Part shown: positions 46,778-55,871 of the stretch, piece by piece
Position numbering within the stretch: the first letter of the stretch is position 1
Layout: every line of letters begins with the position of its first letter
Origin: Corynebacterium sp.
Lineage (GTDB): Bacteria; Actinomycetota; Actinomycetes; Mycobacteriales; Mycobacteriaceae
Direction of reading: 5' to 3'
NCBI GenBank assembly: GCA_030531005.1
Contig: JAUMTW010000006.1
Location: 1 to 64,000, forward strand
Length of the DNA: 64,000 nt
Notes under the pieces: model-generated
What the model saw: only the letters and a program-made list of their open reading frames with translations
Databases searched by the model: none
Told to the model about the DNA's origin: nothing
Program-made: the position numbers and the translations under genes

Positions 46778-46875
46778 TCATGAATTGGATAGGCATTTCG
46801 TCAACCTTTTTATCTCTATACCCACAACCTCTACGGTCTCCCATATGCCTGCCAGGGAGCTGAAAGGAAAGATTA

Positions 46876-49257
46876 ATGAAGCTGAATGCTTGCCGGATCG
46901 CCGGAAAGCGCGCGATTGCGGTTTTGGCTGCAACCGCCGTTATTTCCACCGGTGTCGTTGCGCTGGACCCAGTCATCGCCCAAGCCCAAGAATACGTCTC
47001 CGCAACTGGCAAAGAGCCACGCGGCCAGGTTTCGCCAGATCACCTAAGCATTACCCCTCAGGTTGAGGCTGGTGGCACTGTCGATGTGACCCTGACCGAC
47101 ATGCCAACCCGTCCAGCAAAAGATGCTTTTGTTGGCATCCGCTTGAACGACGGAGACCTGAAGCTGGGCCCACAGCCATCCGGTGAAGGCAACCCGGAGA
47201 ATGCAGATGACCGTGGCGACGTGTACTACAACGTTGAAGGTGGCGCTTCGAACGCAACTTTTAAGTTGGACATCCCAGCTGATCTCAAGCCTGGCTACTA
47301 CTGGCTGCGTATTCTCGGCGGTAATGACGGTGGCGACGCGTTCTCTTGGTACAACTGGTTCGAGGTTGTTGATCCAAATGCACCTGCCGAACCAAGTGCA
47401 GTTCCAGAAGGTTCTAGCGTAGCAGTTTCTTCCGTTGCTACCCAGGCTGATACTAGCGCACAAGTTGGCGTTGATGTTTCTGGCTTCGAAGCTGGCGAGA
47501 CCATCACAGCGAAGGTTGGAGATACTGCTGCTTCCTTCCAGGCAGGCCGTAGCACTGCTGCTGAGGTCACCGCTGATGACAAGGGCGCTTACACTGGCAC
47601 CGTTGTTGTTCCAGCGGGCACCGCAGTAGCTGGTGAGTCCTACACCCTGACCCTGACCGGTTCGAAGGGTACCACTGCTGAGACTACGTTCGAGGTACAA
47701 CCGTCCATGAGCCTGGACAATACTTCTGCTAATGGCGAGCTGAACGCTAGTGTTGGCAACCTACCTGAGGGTGCTGTCGTAGAGAAGTTGGGTACTGCTG
47801 CCAACAACTGGCTCAGTGAGCCCATCACTGCAGCTGATGGTGTGGCTACTGCTTCTGGTCTGACCATTTCGGATGAGCCAGGCGCAGAGATCATCGCGGA
47901 GGTGCGTATTGGTGATAAGACCGTGACTGTGAATAGTGGTTCCAAGGTCACCGGTGATGCCAGCGCCTTGAACGCTCATGAATTCGACACTCAGCGTCTG
48001 GACTTGGCATCTGGCCTGTACCAGTCTGCTTACTCTCCAAAGAGTGACTCTCTGTTCGTGACCCGCGCTGTGGGTCGCCCACCAATCAAGGAGTCTACCC
48101 TCTACAAAGTCAACCCCAACACCATGGAAGTGGTTGCTCAGGTAACCCCAGATGCAGTTGAGGGCACCGAGGGTCTCTACGCTGTCTATGGTGTGGGTGT
48201 TGATGACGTACACAATGCGGTGTGGGTAACGAACACCCGTCAGAATACCGTGGCTGTCTACAGCCAGGATGACCTGTCCCTTATTAACCAGTTCGATGCT
48301 GACTCCACTGGCCACTCTCGTGATGTAGTGATCGACGAGGAGACTGGTCTGGCCTATGTATCTTCCCCACGTAGTGCCGGTGGTTACATCGATATCTATG
48401 ACATTGAGAAGGGCAAGATCGGCAGCATTCAGCTAGGCGATGACTTCGGTTCAACCATGGCTCTGGACCTGAACCAGGAGACTGGCGAGCTGTTCACTGT
48501 TTCTTTGGAGAACCCAAAGGCTGCCAAGATTGATTTGCGCAACGATAATGCTGCCACGATCTATGATGTGGATGGCTTGGATACCGGTTCCGGTGTTGCT
48601 TTCGTGCCAAGCACCCGTGAGCTTTGGGTTGTGGGCCAAAATAGCAGTGAGGCAATTGCTATCAACGTTGATTCTGGCGAGGTTGCAAACCGTGTGACCA
48701 TTGGTGCTGGTGCGCTTAATGCTGAGTACGAGCCAGTATCCAACACTGTCTTTGTGGTCAACCGTGCCGACGGCACTGTAACCGTGATCGGTGCTGCTAC
48801 GCACAAGATCCTCGGTCAGCTGGCTGATGAGCCAGGCGGCCTGGTCAATCACCTTGAAGCTGATGGCAAGGGCAATGTCTTCTCCGTGAACAAGGCTTCT
48901 GAGGGCGAAGATGGTGCTACCACCAACCGCCTGGTGAAGATCACTCCTAAGTTTAAGGATGAGGCTCCAGTTGACGAAGACTCCAGCACTGACAACAATA
49001 CTGGCAGCACTGACGACAACACTGGTAACACTGGTACTGATGCCAATACCAACAATGGTGGATCCACTACCGCCAATGCGTCTGGCGTCTCCCTGAGCAT
49101 CAGCTACAGCCTGTCGATTGTTTTCGGCAACGTCTTCCGTGCCATCGGCATTCTGGGCCTCGGTAGCCTGGCCTTTGGTTTGGCTGGCCTGACTCTGCTT
49201 CAGAATTGGATCACCCAGGTCTTCGTGCCTACCTTCCTTGAGGTATTTGGCAGTTAA
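46876..49257 (+). CDS. Surface-anchored protein: Ig-like domains plus YVTN-type beta-propeller
   Basis: This is a 793-residue precursor. The signal peptide (about 1-36) is followed by an Ig-like domain (about 50-165, ending G-Y-Y-W-L-R-I-L-G-G), two further beta-rich modules (190-360), and a beta-propeller (about 365-690) with repeated V-D-x-x-x-N/T-x-V-W/Y-V-x-N-x elements. A Thr/Asn/Asp spacer and a hydrophobic C-terminal segment (about 745-785) follow. The spacer and C-terminus suggest cell-envelope anchoring, as for HtaA-type heme receptors, but no HtaA domain is seen. A propeller metallochaperone role (compare AztD) is another idea. A hairpin follows, then the importer lipoprotein gene. 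Ligand unknown. Confidence 0.82.
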   Translation: MKLNACRIAGKRAIAVLAATAVISTGVVALDPVIAQAQEYVSATGKEPRGQVSPDHLSITPQVEAGGTVDVTLTDMPTRPAKDAFVGIRLNDGDLKLGPQPSGEGNPENADDRGDVYYNVEGGASNATFKLDIPADLKPGYYWLRILGGNDGGDAFSWYNWFEVVDPNAPAEPSAVPEGSSVAVSSVATQADTSAQVGVDVSGFEAGETITAKVGDTAASFQAGRSTAAEVTADDKGAYTGTVVVPAGTAVAGESYTLTLTGSKGTTAETTFEVQPSMSLDNTSANGELNASVGNLPEGAVVEKLGTAANNWLSEPITAADGVATASGLTISDEPGAEIIAEVRIGDKTVTVNSGSKVTGDASALNAHEFDTQRLDLASGLYQSAYSPKSDSLFVTRAVGRPPIKESTLYKVNPNTMEVVAQVTPDAVEGTEGLYAVYGVGVDDVHNAVWVTNTRQNTVAVYSQDDLSLINQFDADSTGHSRDVVIDEETGLAYVSSPRSAGGYIDIYDIEKGKIGSIQLGDDFGSTMALDLNQETGELFTVSLENPKAAKIDLRNDNAATIYDVDGLDTGSGVAFVPSTRELWVVGQNSSEAIAINVDSGEVANRVTIGAGALNAEYEPVSNTVFVVNRADGTVTVIGAATHKILGQLADEPGGLVNHLEADGKGNVFSVNKASEGEDGATTNRLVKITPKFKDEAPVDEDSSTDNNTGSTDDNTGNTGTDANTNNGGSTTANASGVSLSISYSLSIVFGNVFRAIGILGLGSLAFGLAGLTLLQNWITQVFVPTFLEVFGS

Positions 49258-49282
49258 GCCTTAAACTAGATTCACACTCATC

Positions 49283-49317
49283 AAAGCCACCAGTACCTTT
49301 TCGATCCTGGTGGCTTT
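49283..49317 (+). terminator. Hairpin between the propeller gene and the binding-protein gene
   Basis: AAAGCCACCAG (49283-49293) pairs perfectly with 49307-49317 around 13 bases. The following bases are GGGTGTGTG, not a T-run. It is more likely an attenuator or RNA-stability element that lowers downstream expression. Confidence 0.55.
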
Positions 49318-49410
49318 GGGTGTGTGCTCTCGGAATGAGTTATGGACTCCATTGGTCGTTGCCGAGAGCATTCCCCTGGTCTCACCCCTGCATACTCCGG
49401 AGTTATGAAA

Positions 49411-50406
49411 ATGAATATTAGCCGTCGCCATTTCCTGGCGGGAAGTCTATTAGGTGCCGCAGCGGTCGGGTTAACCGCCTGCGGTTCTGGCGGAGGCGCT
49501 ACGCCAAGTGGCCCATCTCGCACAATTGTTGATGTAGAAGGTACTGAGGTTTTAGTGCCCGAAAACCCAGTGCGCATTGTGACTCTTTCCGAGCCCACCT
49601 TAGATGGCCTGTTGGCTTTAGGGGTGGTGCCGGTAGGAACCGTAACTGGTCGTGGCCAGTCCACGGTCAGTTCGTATCTGCTGGATCGCGCCGGCGACAT
49701 TCCATTGCTCGGTGCTGTGTCTCAGCCGAACTTTGAAGCCATTGGTGAAGCTCAGCCGGACCTCATCCTGGTTGACGGCACCAGTATTAATAACAATCCA
49801 CCAGCTATTGAAACGCTGCGCCAAATCGCGCCCACCGTATACACGGGTTATGCCGGTGGCGACTGGCGCGACAACCTGCGCTTGGTAGCTGATTCGATGA
49901 ACCTTGCTGCTCAAGGTGAAGAAGTCATCAGTACTTTCGAAAATGATGCCACTGGGTTGCGTGATGAATTGGCTGGTCCGTATGGGGAATCTACTTTCTC
50001 CATCATCCGCTGGCAGGGAAACGCCCCTTCGCTCATCTTGAAGGAACTGCCTGCAGGTCGTGTGCTTGAAGAAGTTGGTTTGCGCCGCCCAGAGTCCCAA
50101 GATCGCTTTGGACGTGGCCACTCTGAGCCAGTGTCGGTTGAAAACATTAACACCATTGATGCTGACTACATGTTCTTCGGCACTCTTGGTGGTTCGAGTG
50201 TGTCCAACCCAGATGCCGGTGGATCTGCCGATATTGCTGGCGCATCCGATGCCCTGGCTCAGGCGGCAGAAGTGCCCGGATTTACTGACTTGCAATGTTT
50301 CCAAAACGATGCCATTATCCCTGTTGATGGCGCGGCATGGACTTCTACCGGCGGCCCTTTATTGGCGCACAAGATTCTCGATGATATCCGCTCCAATCTG
50401 CTGTAA
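49411..50406 (+). CDS. Tat-exported lipoprotein, FecB/BtuF-type substrate-binding protein
   Basis: This 331-residue class III binding protein for iron-siderophore, heme or cobalamin importers has a twin-arginine signal (S-R-R-H-F-L-A) followed by a lipobox L-T-A-C near residue 24, so the protein is folded before export and lipid-anchored. Two lobes with N-P-V-R-I-V-T-L, T-L-D-G-L-L-A-L-G-V-V-P-V-G and A-P-T-V-Y match the periplasmic binding fold. I prefer the ATG at 49411 because GGAG lies eight bases upstream; ATG 49405 is too close. It works with the two permeases and ATPase at 53785-56689. The ligand is unknown. Confidence 0.9.
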   Translation: MNISRRHFLAGSLLGAAAVGLTACGSGGGATPSGPSRTIVDVEGTEVLVPENPVRIVTLSEPTLDGLLALGVVPVGTVTGRGQSTVSSYLLDRAGDIPLLGAVSQPNFEAIGEAQPDLILVDGTSINNNPPAIETLRQIAPTVYTGYAGGDWRDNLRLVADSMNLAAQGEEVISTFENDATGLRDELAGPYGESTFSIIRWQGNAPSLILKELPAGRVLEEVGLRRPESQDRFGRGHSEPVSVENINTIDADYMFFGTLGGSSVSNPDAGGSADIAGASDALAQAAEVPGFTDLQCFQNDAIIPVDGAAWTSTGGPLLAHKILDDIRSNLL

Positions 50407-50417
50407 TTGCTGAGGAA

Positions 50418-52439
50418 ATGAGTGAAGTGATGAAGCAGCATAACATTTTGCGCCCGGTAGTAGCTCTGCTCACCGCGGCTGCCTTAAGCCTTGGAGCCAG
50501 TGCTCCAACGGCTTTTGCCCAAGACAGCAGCGATTCCGCTAGCTCCCAGGAGTACTTTGAAGTCGCCGTAGCCAGCGATGCGAATTCCAAGGCCTGGATT
50601 CAAAAGGAAGTGACTCCTGGCGGCCAGTTGCGCTTGCGTGGGGAGGGCTGGACCAACAGTGCTGGTGATGGGGGAGCCCGGGTGACCGTTAAGCTCCAGA
50701 CCGGGCCTGGTGAATTCATCGCACGGACCGACAATATTCAAATCCACCCTAATTCTGGTCAGGAAGATTCCACGATCTGGGCTTACGTCACTCCAGAATC
50801 GAATGGGGACTTTGATACCGAGCTGGACTTACCTGACGATATTGTTGCTGGCCAGCGGCTGCAGGTCTCGTTGGCAACCGGCTTCGGTGATCCAGAGCGC
50901 TCCGTAGTCTCGCCTTCGCTGTTCATTGATGGCGAGCAGTGGGTAGCCGAGCAAGGGGAGACCACCACATGCGTGCCTTCAACCGAACGCGCTGAGCTGA
51001 GTATTCCAGAGGGCCCGGATGCAGAAAACCGCATTAAGATCGTCGGTAAAGGATTCTGTAATAATTCCGACGGTGCCTCCGTTGTGGCTCTGAAGCTCGG
51101 GGCACGTGGCCGATACTCTCGCATTGATGATGAAGCCAATATCAGTGACAACCTCTCCATTTGGGTTGTGCTGCGCGACGAAGTTGACCCAGAGACCGGT
51201 GACTTCGAGTACTGGTTCACTTTGCCAGATGGCACTACCGAAAAACCGAACGGTTCTAAGCCCGCTTTCACCGAAGGTGAGCAATCCATCATTGCGCTGA
51301 CTGGTTCGTTAAAAGATGACGATCCTATCCGCAATGTCACCGCTACCTTCGATTACGGTGAATATTCCCCGGCCGCTGGTGCTCCAGAACCTCCCGCCTA
51401 TGATGACTTGAACGATGACATCAAGCAGGACATGCAAATTCACATTCAGGGTGAAGAGGCCATCGTTACCCTGCCACATGCGGCAGAAGGTGATTTTGTC
51501 TTCTTTACATACTTCCTGACAGATACCTCGCAGCGGCTGCCATGGTCCGACTGGTATACGGTCGACGCTAACCGCCAAGTCAAACTCGATATCAGCGGCA
51601 TCACTCGCAATGGTACCTACAAGCTGGTCGCCCAAAGCGGCAACCGCGGTGCCGTCGGTGAGGTACGCGGCTGGGAATGGTTCGAAATTAATTCCCGCGG
51701 TACTAACGAGCCCGCCACCGATGATCCTGGAACCCAAGCCGATGTGAACACCGGTACCTATGGTGTAACTGATGATGGGGTTGCGATCCCAACTGGTGCG
51801 GTCAGCCGCAACGCCGGCAACAATGAGAATGTTGTTATTGTGCGCGAGCCAGATGTCATCATCGAAGAAACCACCACCGCATCTGCACCACGAGCTGCAA
51901 CCCGAAGTGCAGCACCAACAGCGCAAGAGCCAGATGGCGCGGACACCCCAGCTCGTGGCAGCCGCCCGCGCCCAGACTTTGAGCCGGATGCGCCTTTCGA
52001 TAAAGCCTGGCGGCTGAGCCAGAACAATGCTGGTGACGTCACTAGTACCGCTGATGGGGAAGAGCTGATCATCAACGTGCCTGAGGCCGAGGAAGGTGAC
52101 TGGTACTTCATTTGGGCGTATACCCCAGAACCTACCGCAGCAGGCTGGCTGCAAACCGATGATGCCAGCGATGTGCGCGTGGATGTCTCTGGCCTGGCCG
52201 ATGGGGAATACAAGTTCGCCCTCATCGATGAAGAATCCGAGTTCATTGGATGGACCGGCATCACCCTAGCCTCGCTCTCCGAAGAAAAATCTGGCACGAA
52301 CCGCAGCACCTCTGCTGCCGCAGAAGAAAGCTCTGGCATGTCGAATAGGGACTGGTGGTTCATCCTGGGTGCCCTGGCCATTGTCTTAGCCGGAGTCACC
52401 GGTGTAGTGATCTACCAACGTCGGCAACAAACCTCGTAA
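50418..52439 (+). CDS. Large surface-anchored protein with repeated beta-sandwich domains
   Basis: The 673-residue precursor has a signal peptide (cleavage near A-F-A, residue ~34). Two Ig-like domains (about 45-170 and 185-320) carry the pattern T-P-G-G-Q-L-R-L-R-G-E-G-W. Two shorter repeats (about 335-425 and 525-625) share E-G-D-(F/W)-x-F, V-D-x-S-G-(I/L) and (Y)-K-x-x. A linker between these is Ala/Thr/Arg/Pro-rich. One C-terminal helix (about 645-665) ends R-R-Q-Q-T-S. The architecture is that of a cell-envelope receptor spanning the wall. It begins 11 bases after the lipoprotein stop; ATG 50418 or 50430 may be used. No known family recognised. Confidence 0.82.
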   Translation: MSEVMKQHNILRPVVALLTAAALSLGASAPTAFAQDSSDSASSQEYFEVAVASDANSKAWIQKEVTPGGQLRLRGEGWTNSAGDGGARVTVKLQTGPGEFIARTDNIQIHPNSGQEDSTIWAYVTPESNGDFDTELDLPDDIVAGQRLQVSLATGFGDPERSVVSPSLFIDGEQWVAEQGETTTCVPSTERAELSIPEGPDAENRIKIVGKGFCNNSDGASVVALKLGARGRYSRIDDEANISDNLSIWVVLRDEVDPETGDFEYWFTLPDGTTEKPNGSKPAFTEGEQSIIALTGSLKDDDPIRNVTATFDYGEYSPAAGAPEPPAYDDLNDDIKQDMQIHIQGEEAIVTLPHAAEGDFVFFTYFLTDTSQRLPWSDWYTVDANRQVKLDISGITRNGTYKLVAQSGNRGAVGEVRGWEWFEINSRGTNEPATDDPGTQADVNTGTYGVTDDGVAIPTGAVSRNAGNNENVVIVREPDVIIEETTTASAPRAATRSAAPTAQEPDGADTPARGSRPRPDFEPDAPFDKAWRLSQNNAGDVTSTADGEELIINVPEAEEGDWYFIWAYTPEPTAAGWLQTDDASDVRVDVSGLADGEYKFALIDEESEFIGWTGITLASLSEEKSGTNRSTSAAAEESSGMSNRDWWFILGALAIVLAGVTGVVIYQRRQQTS

Positions 52440-52453
52440 GAAAGACCCCGAAT

Positions 52454-53692
52454 ATGCGTAAACCATTTATCCGTGCGAAGGCAGTCGCCGTTCTCGCCGG
52501 AGTCCTGGGCCTTATCTCCGCAGCACCTGCGGCAGTGGCGCTGCCACCAGCCGGTGCCGGCGATAACACACCGGGCACCAGTTCCTCTGTATCCCCAACC
52601 TCGCTGAAAGCCTGTGACACCCTGAACTACCGGGTGACGGGCTTCCCCGCAGGCGAGACCGTATACGTCAAAATTGATGACGGCGCTGGTTCGAATACCG
52701 CCATCCAAGGTACCGGCGTTATCGCGCAGCAGCGAGTGGGTTCCGATGGTGTGGCAAGCGGTTCCTTCGAACTTCCTTGTGACATTTCGGAAGGCGACCA
52801 CTGGTTGCGTTACCTGGCATCCGAAGATTTAGGTGATGGTCAATCCCGGGGTTATACCAACCGCGGTGACTCCAACTTCACCGTGACTGGAGGCTCTTCC
52901 TCTGGTGGCAGCAGTGGAGGCTCCTCTGGCGGATCCGGTGCTGGCTCTGGATCCTCATCTTCAGGTGGTTCGGGATCCTCTTCCTCTGACTCTGGTTCTT
53001 CTTCCTCCTCTGGTGGTGGCACCGTTATCCGCCGTGGTTCCTCAGACTCCGGTGATGCCGGAGGCGAAGAAACCAACGAGGAAAATGCCGCTGAAGGCGA
53101 GAATGCTCAGGGTGAAAACTCCGAAGGTGAAGACGGCGAGCTAGACAACTCCTTAGCACTCGAGACCGACGGCGATGGCTCCGATGATGCCTCCAACAGC
53201 GGCAGCGGAACTCGCAACACCACTTCTGCGGCTTCCTCTGATGAATCCCGTCTTGGTCTCTGGATTGCCGGCGCAATTCTCTTGCTAGGCGCCATTGGTT
53301 TGGGCGTGTACCTGTACATGTCTAAGAAAAAGCAAAAGCAGGCTGAAGAAGAGACCTACACTGTTCTCGAAGAGTCCGCCTACCAGGACCCCTACGCCAC
53401 CGGACAGTTCCCAGCTACCGGGGTCTACTCAGCAGCCCAGTCTGATCCGAACCAATACCAAACCCAGTACTTCAACGCTCCGCAAGAGCCGTATTATGGT
53501 CAGCAGCAGCCTCAGCAGCCACAGCAGCAGCCGTACTATGGTCAGCAGCAGCCCCAGCAGTCCCAGCAGCAGCCGTATTATGGTCAGCAGCAGCCCCAGC
53601 AGTCGTATTATGGTCAGGATGCGCAGCAGGTGCAGCAGCCACAGCAGCAGCCGTATTATGGTCAGCAGCAGCAGCCCTATAACGGCCAATAA
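52454..53692 (+). CDS. Surface protein with Ig-like domain, Ser/Gly spacer, membrane helix and Tyr/Gly/Gln-rich cytoplasmic tail
   Basis: The 412-residue precursor has a signal peptide (1-29), an Ig-like domain (about 35-140) with two Cys (K-A-C-D-T and L-P-C-D) and an ending G-D-H-W-L-R-Y-L like the propeller protein. A Ser/Gly-rich spacer (about 150-195), an acidic Asn/Glu stretch, and a transmembrane helix (about 265-287) with K-K-K-Q-K-Q stop-transfer follow. The ~110-residue cytoplasmic tail ends in repeats of P-Y-Y-G-Q-Q-Q-P-Q-Q. The outer domain probably cooperates with the other two surface proteins. The tail is prion-like in composition and unusual for a receptor. A terminator-like hairpin follows before the permease genes. 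Confidence 0.82.
   Translation: MRKPFIRAKAVAVLAGVLGLISAAPAAVALPPAGAGDNTPGTSSSVSPTSLKACDTLNYRVTGFPAGETVYVKIDDGAGSNTAIQGTGVIAQQRVGSDGVASGSFELPCDISEGDHWLRYLASEDLGDGQSRGYTNRGDSNFTVTGGSSSGGSSGGSSGGSGAGSGSSSSGGSGSSSSDSGSSSSSGGGTVIRRGSSDSGDAGGEETNEENAAEGENAQGENSEGEDGELDNSLALETDGDGSDDASNSGSGTRNTTSAASSDESRLGLWIAGAILLLGAIGLGVYLYMSKKKQKQAEEETYTVLEESAYQDPYATGQFPATGVYSAAQSDPNQYQTQYFNAPQEPYYGQQQPQQPQQQPYYGQQQPQQSQQQPYYGQQQPQQSYYGQDAQQVQQPQQQPYYGQQQQPYNGQ
53488..53690 (+). repeat. In-frame repeats encoding P-Y-Y-G-Q-Q-Q-P-Q-Q units
   Basis: At least five imperfect copies of a unit beginning CCGTATTATGGTCAGCAGCAG encode Tyr/Gly/Gln/Pro-rich repeats, with Ser and Asp variants between. The number of copies may vary between strains because of slippage. 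Confidence 0.85.
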
Positions 53693-53720
53693 AATCATCT
53701 CATGAGCTGACTCACTCACC

Positions 53721-53760
53721 CGAGTTCCTGGATTTTCAGGAACTCGTCGGCTTTTTATTC
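53721..53760 (+). terminator. Intrinsic terminator between surface proteins and permeases
   Basis: CGAGTTCCTG (53721-53730) pairs perfectly with 53737-53746, loop GATTTT, followed after four bases by CTTTTTATT. It likely reduces read-through from the surface-protein genes into the importer genes, or is partial. Confidence 0.75.
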
Positions 53761-53784
53761 CCCCTCTCCCCAAGTAGTAAGCAC

Positions 53785-54795
53785 ATGGATTATTCACAAC
53801 GTCGCCTGTGGGGACTCGTCGGCATTCTGATCGGATTGGTGCTTCTTACCTTCGCATCAATCTTCATCGGATCAAACAGCATCTCAGCTGCCCGAGTCCT
53901 CGAGGTATTAGGGAATCGTGACGATTCCTATGAGTCAACTGTCATCTTCGAACAGCGCATTCCGCGTACCCTGCTTGTCATTGTTGTCGGTTCCGCCTTA
54001 GGCGTGGCCGGTGCGCTGATGCAAGCTCTTACTCGTAACCCTTTGGCTGATCCGGGTATTCTTGGCGTGAATGCAGGTGCATCGTTGGCTGTAGTCATTG
54101 CGGTGGCAGCAGTCGGTAATACCAGCATCTGGTTTTACATGTGGTTCGCCTTTTTGGGCGCTTGCCTGGCATCGATAGCCGTCTATGTTCTCGGCAGCCT
54201 CGGTGGGGCTACTCAGGGTGGTGGCTCGCCCGCTCGCTTGGCGCTAGCCGGTGTAGCGATCTCCATGGCTGTGAGTTCCATCGTGCAGGTGGTGATCCTG
54301 TCGAACCAGAACGCCTACAACGAGTTCCGCTTTTGGGCAGCAGGATCCACGGAGGGGCGCGGCTATGCAGTCTTTTTCGCTGTGCTCGGCTTCATTATCG
54401 CTGGAATTGTGATCGCCATTGCCACCGCTCCGGGCCTTAATGCCATCGCCCTTGGCGATGACACTGGTGCAGCCCTCGGCGTGAAGGTCCAGCGCTTGCG
54501 TATTTGGGTCATGATTGCCGTGACTTTGCTCGCCGGTGCTGCCACCGCCGCGGTGGGGCCGATTATGTTCATTGGCTTGGGCGTGCCATATATTGCCCGT
54601 GGTATTTGCGGGCCGAACCAGCGGTGGGTGATTCCATTTTCCGCAGCGGCAGCGCCCCTGGTCATGTTGGTTGCCGATCTGTTGGCCCGTGTGGTGATCG
54701 CCCCACAGGAAATCCAGACGGGTATTGTTACGGCAATCCTTGGTGGCCCGCTGTTTATCTACGTCATTCGGCGTCGGAAAGTCGAGGCCGTCTAA
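53785..54795 (+). CDS. FecCD-family ABC importer permease (first subunit)
   Basis: This 336-residue protein with about nine or ten membrane helices belongs to the BtuC/FecCD family. Seen are R-I-P-R-T-L-L-V-I-V-V-G, G-A-L-M-Q-A-L-T-R-N-P-L-A-D-P-G-I-L-G-V-N-A-G-A, the hallmark of the family, and the coupling region A-A-L-G-V-K-V-Q-R-L-R. It pairs with the next gene to form the heterodimeric channel for an iron-chelate, heme or corrinoid. Its stop and the next start share one base (TAATG). Confidence 0.93.
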   Translation: MDYSQRRLWGLVGILIGLVLLTFASIFIGSNSISAARVLEVLGNRDDSYESTVIFEQRIPRTLLVIVVGSALGVAGALMQALTRNPLADPGILGVNAGASLAVVIAVAAVGNTSIWFYMWFAFLGACLASIAVYVLGSLGGATQGGGSPARLALAGVAISMAVSSIVQVVILSNQNAYNEFRFWAAGSTEGRGYAVFFAVLGFIIAGIVIAIATAPGLNAIALGDDTGAALGVKVQRLRIWVMIAVTLLAGAATAAVGPIMFIGLGVPYIARGICGPNQRWVIPFSAAAAPLVMLVADLLARVVIAPQEIQTGIVTAILGGPLFIYVIRRRKVEAV

Positions 54796-55871
54796 TGCAC
54801 CCACAACCACAATTGCAACCTGAGCCCAAGAAGAGCAAAAAGCGGCATCTTTCCTTTACGCTGGGAAGTTGGCGCCTGCGCACAGAGCGGCGTGGCTTCT
54901 TCGTGGGCATCATCTTAGTCGCAGCAATTTTTATCGCTGCTGTCGTAGCGTTGATGTTGGGTGATTATTCCATGACTCCATGGCAGGTCGTGCGCGCCAT
55001 GTTCGGTGATCGCAGCGATCCTATGGCGTATTTCTTTGTCACCGATCTGCGTGCCCCTCGTGTGGTGTTGGCCATTCTAGTTGGCGCCGCGCTGGGGGTT
55101 TCTGGTGCGATTTTCCAATCGTTGACGAATAACCCCTTGGGCTCGCCAGATATTACGGGCTTTACTACCGGTGCAGCTACTGGTGCGCTTATCCAGATTC
55201 TGCTGCTTGATGGGGGTCCGGTTGCCGTGGCTATTGGTGCGGTGGTCGGTGGCCTGGCTACTGGTTTGGTGGTCTATTTCCTTTCCCGCCAGCAGGGTAT
55301 TTCTGGCACAAAATTCGTGTTGGTCGGTATTGGTGTGTCCTTCATCCTCCAGGGTGTGAACTCGCTTTTGGTGGTGCGTGCAGATCTGTCTGCCGCCCAA
55401 ACTGCAGCGCAATGGTTGGCGGGCTCTTTCAACGCCGCCACTTGGACTGAGGCCAATATCCTCATGGCGATTATTATTGCGGTCGCCCCACTGTGCCTGA
55501 TTCTCGCTGCCCCTATGAGTGCGATGGAATCCGGGGAAGAGCTAGCCACCGGTTTAGGTGTGCATGTGCCGCGTCGGCGCCGTGAGCTGATCTTCCTAGG
55601 CGTATTTTTGGTTGCCGTTGCCGTTGCTGCGGCTGGTCCGATTGCCTTCGTTGCATTGGCAGCGCCACAACTAGCCCGGCGGTTGAGTCATTCTGCGGGC
55701 GTGGGGTTGCTCAATGCAGCCTTTATGGGTGCGCTGCTTGTTGTTGTATCCGATATTGTGGCGCAGCGCCTGTTCGCGCCAACGCAATTGCCAGTGGGCG
55801 TTATCACTGGTTCTCTGGGTGGCCTGTACCTTATCTGGTTGCTCGCAAGTGAATGGAGGAAGAAGTCCTAA
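54795..55871 (+). CDS. FecCD-family ABC importer permease (second subunit)
   Basis: This 358-residue permease has a Pro/Gln/Lys-rich cytoplasmic N-terminus (about 1-40), then the FecCD hallmark L-R-A-P-R-V-V-L-A-I-L-V-G-A-A-L-G-V-S-G and S-L-T-N-N-P-L-G-S-P-D-I-T-G. I chose the ATG at 54795, overlapping the previous stop by one base; a longer open frame upstream overlaps the first permease and is rejected. It overlaps the ATPase start in the same TAATG way. Confidence 0.92.
   Translation: MHPQPQLQPEPKKSKKRHLSFTLGSWRLRTERRGFFVGIILVAAIFIAAVVALMLGDYSMTPWQVVRAMFGDRSDPMAYFFVTDLRAPRVVLAILVGAALGVSGAIFQSLTNNPLGSPDITGFTTGAATGALIQILLLDGGPVAVAIGAVVGGLATGLVVYFLSRQQGISGTKFVLVGIGVSFILQGVNSLLVVRADLSAAQTAAQWLAGSFNAATWTEANILMAIIIAVAPLCLILAAPMSAMESGEELATGLGVHVPRRRRELIFLGVFLVAVAVAAAGPIAFVALAAPQLARRLSHSAGVGLLNAAFMGALLVVVSDIVAQRLFAPTQLPVGVITGSLGGLYLIWLLASEWRKKS

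Noticed and set aside
46876..53692. HtaA-type heme receptors
   Set aside because: Architecture and neighbours resemble hta-hmu loci, but I could not find the HtaA domain; the domains seen are Ig-like and propeller-like.
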